A stretch of 11,798 nt of DNA, from contig CAJUPF010000084.1 in assembly GCA_910588565.1 (NCBI GenBank), positions 1-11,798 of the forward strand, given 5' to 3'. The notes beneath the pieces are model-generated. The model saw nothing but the letters and a program-made list of their open reading frames with translations. It was not told where the DNA came from and did not search any database. Each line of letters starts with the position of its first letter. Position 1 is the first letter of the stretch. This stretch comes from an uncultured Lachnospiraceae bacterium. GTDB taxonomy: Bacteria > Bacillota > Clostridia > Lachnospirales > Lachnospiraceae. Below, in pieces: positions 6,351-11,798 of the stretch. Position numbers and translations under genes: made by a program.

Positions 6351-6782
6351 TTAGTTTCCTTTCTGTTTTGAATTATATTGATAAATCCGGTACAGGTAGT
6401 ATCCGATGTTTCCAAGGATACCAGCCATAATGAAAAGGCTGTATGCCCCGTTCATTTCAATGCCCAGCGCATCCGCAGCGGAGGGAAACAACATGCCAAG
6501 TACAACCAGCAGTTTACTGTTCCTGACCATCCGAATAGCATACATCCGTACCTTTCCCTGCAGAGGCTCACTGCCAAAACCATTTAACAATTCAGGATAT
6601 CTCTGCAGTACCAGCATTCCGGCATAAAGGAATAGCGCCGGAAGCAAATGGTACAGCAGTGTGACAAGACTGCTCTGATATACATATCCATAGTATATCT
6701 GCAGTCCAAGAAACACAAGCGCTGCAACAATCGTGACAGTTTCAACTACGAGTTCCCATAAATCCGGTTCCTTTTTCGCCAT
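6351..6782 (-). CDS. Unrecognised four-helix membrane protein
   Basis: A 143-residue protein behind a good GAGGAG ribosome binding site. Hydrophobic segments lie at about 11-31, 36-58, 88-108 and 112-133, and both ends are charged (MAKKEPD at the start, NSKQKGN at the end). A basic loop (GKVRMYAIRMVRNSK, 76-90) sits between the helix pairs. No cleavable signal peptide or known motif is seen. Three bases separate its stop from the lspA homologue start, so they form a tight pair on the minus strand. A role linked to lipoprotein processing is suggested by position alone. Confidence 0.8.
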   Translation of the reverse strand: MAKKEPDLWELVVETVTIVAALVFLGLQIYYGYVYQSSLVTLLYHLLPALFLYAGMLVLQRYPELLNGFGSEPLQGKVRMYAIRMVRNSKLLVVLGMLFPSAADALGIEMNGAYSLFIMAGILGNIGYYLYRIYQYNSKQKGN

Positions 6783-6831
6783 AGCTTATCTCCTCTTTTT
6801 TAAATTTATTCTATCACAAAGCCAGAAGATA

Positions 6832-6840
6832 TGCTATACT
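6832..6840 (+). promoter_or_regulatory. Extended -10 promoter element for the hydrolase gene
   Basis: TGCTATACT gives a TGn extension followed by a good TATACT -10 box (6835-6840). The position expected for a -35 box (6812-6817) is a poor match, which is common for extended -10 promoters. A start near 6847 would give a leader of about 50 bases. Confidence 0.45.
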
Positions 6841-6895
6841 CAAAAAGGCATAGTTATTATTCAGGTAACAGTTCAGAAAGGAAAGCAAAATCAGA

Positions 6896-7564
6896 ATGTA
6901 TATCCAATTAAACGGACAAATCATTTATTACGAAAAACACGGAGAAGGTTCCCCTGTTCTTTTAGCACATGGGAATAAAGAGACACATAAGATATTTGAC
7001 GTACTGATTCCGGAACTTTCCAAAAAACATACGGTATATGCTTTAGATACCAGAGGACATGGCTTAAGCGCCGGGGCAAAGGAATTTCACTATGAGGATA
7101 TGGCAGAAGATATCGCCGCATTTATCCAGGCTTTAGAGCTGGTAAAGCCTGCATTTTATGGATTTAGCGACGGCGGCATTACGGGCCTTCTGGCCGCTTC
7201 CAGGTATCCTGCCCTGTTTTCCGCCCTTGCGGTCAGCGGAGCGAATTTAACGCCCTCCGGCTGGAAGTTTTCAGCAAAATTTCCCGTACAGCTTAGCTAC
7301 ATAACATCCAAAGATCCACTGGTTCGCCTGATGTTAAAAGAACCGCATATCACAAAAGCAGATCTTGCCAGAATCACCATTCCCACCCTGGTTCTCGCCG
7401 GTTCCAACGACATTGTAAAAGCCAGCGAAACCAGACGGATCGCAGCCGCCATACCAGACGCCATCCTGCAGATACTGCCGGGAGAAACACATGGCAGCTA
7501 TGTCGTCCACAGCCCCAAGCTCTATCCGCTGTTAGATACATTCTTTTCCGGGCACTGCTACTAA
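6896..7564 (+). CDS. Alpha/beta hydrolase
   Basis: The 222-residue protein has the complete catalytic layout of the alpha/beta hydrolase fold. An oxyanion loop LLAHGNKE (22-29) is followed by the D-x-R-G-H-G-x-S turn (51-58) and the nucleophile elbow GFSDGG (89-94, Ser91). The acid is in LAGSNDIV (Asp172) and the histidine in GETHGSYV (His199). The cap between 118 and 150 is short. No signal peptide is seen, so it should be cytosolic. The substrate could be an ester, lactone or C-C bond; the family is too broad to choose. AAAGGA lies about 13 bases before the ATG, longer than usual, but no better start exists. The gene is plus strand and divergent from the membrane protein/lspA pair. Confidence 0.88.
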   Translation: MYIQLNGQIIYYEKHGEGSPVLLAHGNKETHKIFDVLIPELSKKHTVYALDTRGHGLSAGAKEFHYEDMAEDIAAFIQALELVKPAFYGFSDGGITGLLAASRYPALFSALAVSGANLTPSGWKFSAKFPVQLSYITSKDPLVRLMLKEPHITKADLARITIPTLVLAGSNDIVKASETRRIAAAIPDAILQILPGETHGSYVVHSPKLYPLLDTFFSGHCY

Positions 7565-7570
7565 AGTGTG

Positions 7571-7600
7571 TTGGAAAAAAACAGGGCGCTGTGTTACAAT
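7571..7600 (+). promoter_or_regulatory. Promoter of asnA
   Basis: TTGGAA (7571-7576), an 18-base spacer and TACAAT (7595-7600), the last preceded by TG at the extended -10 position. It lies just after the hydrolase stop, so asnA has its own promoter with a leader of only about 30 bases. That leader is too short for a T-box or other large riboswitch. Confidence 0.6.
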
Positions 7601-7637
7601 ACTATAGCAAATTTTATTTATAAGGAGAACAGATACC

Positions 7638-8648
7638 ATGGAACATCTTTTGATACCAAATGACTACCATTCATCCCTCAATCTGCATGATACGCAGATT
7701 GCAATCAAAACAGTCAAGGATTTCTTTCAGAACCTTCTGGCTTCCCGTTTGAATTTGTCCCGTGTGTCCGCACCGCTGTTTGTAGATCCCGATTCCGGAC
7801 TAAACGACAACTTAAACGGGATCGAACGCCCGGTTTCTTTTGGCATTAAGGAACAGAATGATAAAATGGCGGAAGTCGTACATTCCCTTGCCAAATGGAA
7901 ACGCTACGCGCTGAAAAAATACGGATTTTCCCTGGGAGAAGGCCTCTATACCGATATGAACGCCATCCGCCGGGATGAGATTACAGATAATATCCACTCG
8001 ATTTTTGTAGATCAGTGGGATTGGGAGAAAATCATCAGCAAAGAAGACCGTACCCTGGAATTTCTGCAGAATACAGTCCGCACTGTTTACCAATGTCTCC
8101 GTAAAACAGAAAAATATATGTCGATCCAGTATGACTATATCGAAGAAATTCTTCCCCACAACATTTCCTTTATCACCACAAGCGAACTGGAACAACAGTA
8201 TCCAACATGTTCCCCGAAGGAACGCGAATACCGCTACGCCAAAGAAAAAGGCGCTGCATGTATTATGCAGATTGGCGATAAGCTGGCAAACGGCGAACCT
8301 CATGACGGCCGTGCGCCGGATTATGACGACTGGGCATTAAATGCGGATATTGTCGTCTATTATCCGGTTCTGGATATTGCTTTGGAGTTGTCTTCCATGG
8401 GTATTCGCGTAGATTCCGATTCTCTCCGCTCTCAGTTAGAAAAAGCCGGATGTCCGGAACGCGCAGAACTGCCCTTCCAGAAAGCAGTTATCCACAATGA
8501 ACTTCCCTTTACCATTGGCGGCGGAATCGGCCAGTCCCGCATTTGTATGTTTTTCCTGCGGAAAGCACATATCGGGGAAGTCCAATCCTCTCTCTGGCCA
8601 AAGGATATTGCCGCAGAATGTGAAACACGCGGGATTCCGCTTTTATAA
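7638..8648 (+). CDS. asnA: Aspartate--ammonia ligase (asparagine synthetase A)
   Basis: A 336-residue protein of standard AsnA length. AsnA makes asparagine from aspartate, ammonia and ATP through an aspartyl-AMP intermediate, using a fold related to class II aminoacyl-tRNA synthetases. Recognisable blocks are VSAPLFVDPDSGLNDNLNG (43-61), GIERPVSF (61-68), YTDMNAIRRDE (104-114), HSIFVDQWDWE (120-130), DGRAPDYDDW (223-232) and the ATP-binding C-terminal GGGIGQSRICMFFLRKAHIG (294-313). AAGGAG lies about 11 bases before the ATG. It is transcribed from its own promoter and closed by a perfect stem-loop 20 bases after the stop. The enzyme is cytosolic. The family is sharply defined and the match runs from end to end. 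Confidence 0.97.
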   Translation: MEHLLIPNDYHSSLNLHDTQIAIKTVKDFFQNLLASRLNLSRVSAPLFVDPDSGLNDNLNGIERPVSFGIKEQNDKMAEVVHSLAKWKRYALKKYGFSLGEGLYTDMNAIRRDEITDNIHSIFVDQWDWEKIISKEDRTLEFLQNTVRTVYQCLRKTEKYMSIQYDYIEEILPHNISFITTSELEQQYPTCSPKEREYRYAKEKGAACIMQIGDKLANGEPHDGRAPDYDDWALNADIVVYYPVLDIALELSSMGIRVDSDSLRSQLEKAGCPERAELPFQKAVIHNELPFTIGGGIGQSRICMFFLRKAHIGEVQSSLWPKDIAAECETRGIPLL

Positions 8649-8668
8649 TTTTTTCCAGGACAAAGTCA

Positions 8669-8717
8669 AACGGGCTGTCGGGAAATGAATTTAAACTTCA
8701 TTTCCCGACAGCCCGTT
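8669..8717. terminator. Perfect 21-bp stem-loop between convergent asnA and mecA
   Basis: AACGGGCTGTCGGGAAATGA and one more A (8669-8689) pairs without mismatch with 8697-8717 around a 7-base loop (8690-8696). It begins 20 bases after the asnA stop and lies 47 bases beyond the mecA stop on the other strand. Being perfect, it folds equally in both transcripts and probably ends both. The T-run after the stem is weak on either side, so some role other than intrinsic termination cannot be excluded. Confidence 0.7.
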
Positions 8718-8764
8718 CGTTCTAAGATATATCATCTCCGCCTTACCAAACATCCTCCGTCTAT

Positions 8765-9454
8765 CTATAACTTCGCCAATGTCTGTAACGCTTTTTCTTT
8801 TACAATCACTTCGCCATGCTCTTCTAAAAAACTGCTGCGTGAACTGTCTTTTTCAATTGACTTCGCATACTCCATAGATGCGGTTACAAACTCATATACA
8901 TAGCTTCTGGTACTTTGATTTAAATCCGCCCACAGAAAATACTGTTTCTTCTGATCCAGATAGTACAGCCTGCTCCTGGCGACTTTGTTGATTGGAAGCA
9001 CCTGGCAAAACTTGCGGACGCTGGTAAACGAAACAAACGTCAGCAGATATGCATAACCTTCCCTGTCTCCTTCGATCACCTGATCGTTCTTCCTTGCTCC
9101 GGCCTCTTTTAAAATATCATCTTTGACATCCTGCCTGGGCGGTGCAGGTTCTCTGGCGGAAGAAGCGCCAAACATATTCCGGATATGCTCTAAAATCTCT
9201 GCGCTGCTGACATGACTTTCCGAAAATGTCAGGACAATTTCATTTTCAGACATAATCGCTGCCTGAATCGACATCATATTCCCGGTTGTCTTGTAACCTA
9301 CCTCATCCTCCGCAATCCGAATCAGCTTTTCTAAAAATTCCCTTGCATTCTGGGTATTGGTAAAAAAATCATCCAGCTCAATGCCGTTCTCTTCTAAATC
9401 CTCCTGTGTCAATGTACAGCGCAGTGATCCGTTATTCATTTTCTCAAACTTCAT
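8765..9454 (-). CDS. mecA: MecA-family adaptor protein
   Basis: The ATG at 9452-9454 is chosen because AAAGGGG lies 8 bases upstream; two possible starts a few codons earlier crowd that site. The 229-residue protein has the two-domain MecA plan. The N-terminal domain (about 1-80) starts with the family opening MKFEKMNNGSLRCTLTQEDL and continues ELDDFFTNTQNAREFLEKL. A charged linker follows (about 95-130). The C-terminal domain has YAYLLTFVSFTSVRKFCQVL and SRLYYLDQKKQYFL, ending in FLEEHGEVIVKEKALQTL. In Firmicutes MecA binds substrates with its N domain and docks them onto the ClpC ATPase with its C domain, controlling proteolysis (ComK in Bacillus). It is the last gene of a minus-strand unit with a coiled-coil membrane protein and a micro-ORF upstream, the latter overlapping its start by 11 bases. 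Confidence 0.88.
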   Translation of the reverse strand: MKFEKMNNGSLRCTLTQEDLEENGIELDDFFTNTQNAREFLEKLIRIAEDEVGYKTTGNMMSIQAAIMSENEIVLTFSESHVSSAEILEHIRNMFGASSAREPAPPRQDVKDDILKEAGARKNDQVIEGDREGYAYLLTFVSFTSVRKFCQVLPINKVARSRLYYLDQKKQYFLWADLNQSTRSYVYEFVTASMEYAKSIEKDSSRSSFLEEHGEVIVKEKALQTLAKL

Positions 9455-9620
9455 CTGCATCACCCCTTTTGACTATTGCCTTTTCTTTTGTGGCTGAAAA
9501 CTCATTGACCGCCTGAAACATATTTTTTGCAAATATCCCAGTCTCAATACCGGCAAAAATCCCCAGTTTGGACATGGAATACCAATCCTGGTCCCCTGGC
9601 CTTCCATCGTACTGCGCCAT
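9444..9620 (-). CDS. 58-residue small protein upstream of and overlapping mecA
   Basis: A minus-strand frame from an ATG at 9618-9620 to a TGA at 9444-9446, overlapping the mecA start by 11 bases. The product starts MAQYDGRPGDQDWYSMSKLG, has a moderately hydrophobic stretch with a repeated G-I-F-A / G-I-E-T-G-I-F-A pattern (20-31), and ends acidic (DADEV). The ribosome binding site is poor: AGGA sits only 2 bases before this ATG. An internal ATG at residue 16 has AGGA about 10 bases upstream, so the real product may be about 43 residues. The overlap with mecA suggests translational coupling. It fills the 200 bases between mecA and the coiled-coil gene, which would otherwise be empty. No family was recognised. 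Confidence 0.5.
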   Translation of the reverse strand: MAQYDGRPGDQDWYSMSKLGIFAGIETGIFAKNMFQAVNEFSATKEKAIVKRGDADEV

Positions 9621-9666
9621 ATCCTATATATATTCCAAAATCTCAAATCTGTTACAAAATCATGTG

Positions 9667-10356
9667 CTAAATGATGCCCAGCGCACGAAGAATCAGCACA
9701 ATCACACCTACAAAATTCAATTGCACAAATATCATAATCACCCAGTATCCGGACTTCAAAAACCGGATCTCCGACACTTCCGTCCGGATCTCTTCTATCT
9801 TTTTGTCGGATTCTTCAATCAACGCCTGCATATTGCGGTAACATTTCACGTCTTCGGTATGTATTTTCTCATATATATCATTTTTAATGTCGTCAAACTG
9901 CCCGTTCAGCCCTTCAATCGTCTCGGTCAATCTTGTATTGTGTTCTTCAATTAATGTGCGTACTTCTTCATGCTGTTCAGCGCTGTTGGCCGCATTCTCC
10001 GCAAGACGTTCTGCAAAAGTCTCATTCAGCTCATTTAACTTGGCGTCGACTTTTTCCACCATGCCCTCAATCTGCTCTTTCACTCCGGCCGCTATACGAT
10101 CCGCCGCGTCCTGCCGCTCTTCGATAATATCAGAAAGTTCCTTGGCTTTATCCTCTTTCTTGGCAACAATTTCCTTCAACTCCTGAACCTTATCCTCCTT
10201 TAGCGCAAGCAGTCCCTGCAGCTGTTTCGCTTTTTCCCGAAATTCATCAATCTGAGTTAATAAAAAATCTTCTTTTTCCACGTCCTTTTTTATCCTTTCT
10301 CGTTCTGTTTTCCAGCGGTCTGCGTATCCCTTTAATTTTCCTGACAATGCATTCAT
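9667..10356 (-). CDS. Tail-anchored coiled-coil protein of unknown function
   Basis: The ATG at 10354-10356 is chosen because GGGGAG lies 7 bases upstream; a TTG 57 bases earlier has no ribosome binding site. The 229-residue product is almost entirely charged alpha helix with coiled-coil character from about 15 to 198. A single hydrophobic helix (about 205-226, WVIMIFVQLNFVGVIVLIL) lies at the very C-terminus. That layout predicts a tail-anchored or C-in membrane protein with the coiled coil in the cytoplasm. A 14-residue tandem repeat occurs at 53-80 (KEDKVQELKEIVAK then KEDKAKELSDIIEE). It is the first gene of a probable operon with the micro-ORF (46 bases downstream) and mecA, driven by the promoter pair at 10444-10480. 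No family was recognised. Resemblance to chemoreceptor or apolipoprotein-like coiled coils is probably only compositional. Confidence 0.82.
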   Translation of the reverse strand: MNALSGKLKGYADRWKTERERIKKDVEKEDFLLTQIDEFREKAKQLQGLLALKEDKVQELKEIVAKKEDKAKELSDIIEERQDAADRIAAGVKEQIEGMVEKVDAKLNELNETFAERLAENAANSAEQHEEVRTLIEEHNTRLTETIEGLNGQFDDIKNDIYEKIHTEDVKCYRNMQALIEESDKKIEEIRTEVSEIRFLKSGYWVIMIFVQLNFVGVIVLILRALGII

Positions 10357-10443
10357 ATCTCTTCTCCCCAAATCCGCTCTGTCGGTTTCAGTAATAGTTT
10401 CAATACCTTCCAAATTTACGTAAAATTCAATTGCTTTTTAATG

Positions 10444-10472
10444 ATTGTAGCATTATCGCAAAACCTTGTAAA
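10444..10472 (-). promoter_or_regulatory. Promoter P1 for the coiled-coil/mecA unit
   Basis: On the minus strand TTTACA (10467-10472), a 17-base spacer and TACAAT (10444-10449), the -10 preceded by TG in the extended position. A start near 10437 would leave a leader of about 80 bases. Confidence 0.6.
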
Positions 10473-10480
10473 GATGTAAA
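10452..10480 (-). promoter_or_regulatory. Promoter P2 overlapping P1
   Basis: A second TTTACA (10475-10480) with a 17-base spacer and GATAAT (10452-10457), displaced 8 bases upstream of P1. The two share DNA so closely that only one can be occupied at a time. Confidence 0.45.
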
Positions 10481-10523
10481 TTTTAAAAGGTAAAATCAAG
10501 GAAATTCCCATACAAACTACAGC

Positions 10524-10556
10524 GGCTGCCAGAAAATCACACCTTTCCTGACAGCC
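10524..10556 (-). terminator. Hairpin terminator after nifJ
   Basis: In the minus-strand RNA, GGCTGTCAGGAAA pairs over all 13 positions with TTTTCTGGCAGCC around a 7-base loop (10537-10543). Two of the pairs are G-U wobbles, which would be A-C mismatches in a plus-strand RNA, so the hairpin is fitted to the nifJ transcript. It begins 14 bases after the nifJ stop. The T-run beyond the stem is weak. Confidence 0.65.
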
Positions 10557-10570
10557 CACTGCCGTTTGCC

Positions 10571-11798
10571 TTACTGCAAACGCTTCAATCTTTCATACTT
10601 TTCTTCCGCATCCTTCTTCGCCTGCTCGAACAATTCCCTGGCCCGAACCGGATTACTCCGTGTAAGCGCATTAAAACGGACTTCTCCATTTAAAAACTCA
10701 TAAAAATCTCCTGTCGGTTCTTTGCTGTCTAAATGAAACACGGGTTTTTCCAAAGCTCCAACCGCCGGCTGAAAACGGAACAGATGATAATGGCCGGATG
10801 TTACCGCCAGTTTTTCCTCTTCCTGCGCCATCTGCATCCCTGACTTAATCCCCTGATTAATACAGGGCGCATAAGCCAGAATCAAAGACGGGCCAGGATA
10901 AGCCTCAGCTTCTGTAATTGCCCGCACACACTGATTATAATCCGCTCCCATAGCGATCTGGGCAACATAGACATATCCATAGCTCATAGCGATAGACGCC
11001 AGATCTTTCTTGCGGATTGCCTTTCCGCCGGCTGCAAACTGGGCGACAGCCCCAAGCGGTGTGGATTTGGATGCCTGTCCCCCGGTATTGGAATAAACTT
11101 CTGTGTCAAATACAAGAATATTGATATCCCTTCCGCTTGCAAGCACATGATCCAGGCCACCGAATCCAATATCATATGCCCAGCCGTCACCTCCAAAAAT
11201 CCACTTTGATTTTTTGGATAAAAACTGTTTCTTCTCAAGAATTTCCCCGGACAGCTGACAATTGCACTCCAGCAGACACTCTGCCAGACGCTCCGCGGCT
11301 TTCTGGTTTTCCCTGCCAGAGTCATAAGTGGAAAGCCACGTTCCTGCTGCTTTTTTGACAGCCTCCACCGTTGTCTGTTCCGCCAGCTCTTCTACTTTCT
11401 GCTTCAGGCTGTTTCGGATGGATTCCTCGCTTAGCAGCATTCCGTATCCAAACTCAGCCGCATCTTCAAACAGTGAATTTGACCATGCCGGCCCTCTTCC
11501 TTTTGCATTGACGGTATAAGGTGTTGCCGGAGAGGAATTCCCCCAGATAGAGGAACATCCGGTGGCATTGGCAATATACATTCTGTCGCCAAATAACTGT
11601 GTCACCAGTTTTGCATATGCTGTCTCGCCGCAGCCCGCGCAGGCGCCGTGGAACTCCAAAAGCGGCTGTTTGAACTGACTGCCTTTGACACTGGCCGGCC
11701 CGAATTTTTCCACCAGTTCTTCTTTTTCTCCCAGGGTTCTTCCATAATTAAAATACTCCTGTTTGTCATAATGCTGTTCTGTAGGTTCCATCACAAGG
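10571..11798 (-). CDS. nifJ: Pyruvate:ferredoxin (flavodoxin) oxidoreductase, C-terminal third, 5' end outside window
   Basis: The frame is open through the right edge of the window, so the gene continues upstream; 409 codons including the stop are seen out of an expected total near 1,180. The enzyme oxidises pyruvate with CoA to acetyl-CoA and CO2 and passes electrons to ferredoxin, the central step of anaerobic pyruvate use. This part is the thiamine-diphosphate domain. The four cysteines of the proximal 4Fe-4S cluster are present: ACAGC (53 and 56 of the visible part), ATGC (81) and APC (312), at the same spacing as in the Desulfovibrio africanus enzyme. The thiamine motif begins GGDGWAYDIGFGG (202-214) and continues to EVYSNTGGQ (233-241). 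Single-chain fusion type. A hairpin follows the stop by 14 bases. Confidence 0.96.
   Translation of the reverse strand, partial: LVMEPTEQHYDKQEYFNYGRTLGEKEELVEKFGPASVKGSQFKQPLLEFHGACAGCGETAYAKLVTQLFGDRMYIANATGCSSIWGNSSPATPYTVNAKGRGPAWSNSLFEDAAEFGYGMLLSEESIRNSLKQKVEELAEQTTVEAVKKAAGTWLSTYDSGRENQKAAERLAECLLECNCQLSGEILEKKQFLSKKSKWIFGGDGWAYDIGFGGLDHVLASGRDINILVFDTEVYSNTGGQASKSTPLGAVAQFAAGGKAIRKKDLASIAMSYGYVYVAQIAMGADYNQCVRAITEAEAYPGPSLILAYAPCINQGIKSGMQMAQEEEKLAVTSGHYHLFRFQPAVGALEKPVFHLDSKEPTGDFYEFLNGEVRFNALTRSNPVRARELFEQAKKDAEEKYERLKRLQ

Noticed and set aside
7565..7637. Possible T-box or other riboswitch upstream of asnA
   Set aside because: The region between the hydrolase stop and asnA is only 73 bases and is mostly taken by the promoter, leaving a leader of about 30 bases.
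1..11798. CRISPR array, tRNA or rRNA gene
   Set aside because: No regularly spaced repeats of CRISPR length and no tRNA or rRNA sequence were recognised by reading either strand.

Overview
The window looks like chromosome of a low-to-mid GC Firmicute of class Clostridia, most likely Lachnospiraceae. The reasons are strong AGGAGG-type ribosome binding sites, an anaerobic pyruvate:ferredoxin oxidoreductase, AsnA, a MecA adaptor, and the overall look of the proteins. Genus cannot be read from the sequence. No rRNA, tRNA or CRISPR array was seen.

Region 1 (1 to about 1890) is accessory DNA, probably one end of a prophage or related integrated element. All its genes lie on the minus strand: a phage-type protein with HK97-gp10-like character, an HU-type DNA-binding protein, and three small cysteine-rich proteins, one cut by the window edge. 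The last three starts are each set by a good ribosome binding site in a compact array. The spacer between this block and the chromosome (about 1557-1893) holds a possible 5'-truncated reading frame and an AT-rich cluster of short direct repeats, which is what an attachment region could look like.

Region 2 (1894-5879) is core genome. An RlmI-type rRNA methyltransferase and a small DUF5713-like protein form a minus-strand unit. They are divergent from a plus-strand pair, a MATE exporter followed by an inositol-monophosphatase-family phosphatase. Two good sigma-A-type promoters sit back to back between the two units, with a perfect 8-bp dyad just downstream of the minus-strand start.

Region 3 (5892-8717) holds a signal peptidase II homologue behind an unrecognised four-helix membrane protein (minus strand). 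Divergent from these come an alpha/beta hydrolase and asparagine synthetase A, the latter with its own promoter. A perfect 21-bp stem-loop closes asnA and faces mecA.

Region 4 (8765-11798) is minus strand. A promoter region with two overlapping promoters drives a tail-anchored coiled-coil protein, then a small 58-residue frame, then mecA, whose start overlaps that frame. Upstream of these is the C-terminal third of pyruvate:ferredoxin oxidoreductase (nifJ), followed by a hairpin of the same family as the one after asnA.

The most promising unexplained item is the three-gene unit joining a membrane-anchored coiled coil and a micro-ORF to the ClpC adaptor MecA. The element boundary with its repeat cluster and the paired zinc-knuckle microproteins come next. 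Nothing here proves a new defence or other complete novel system.
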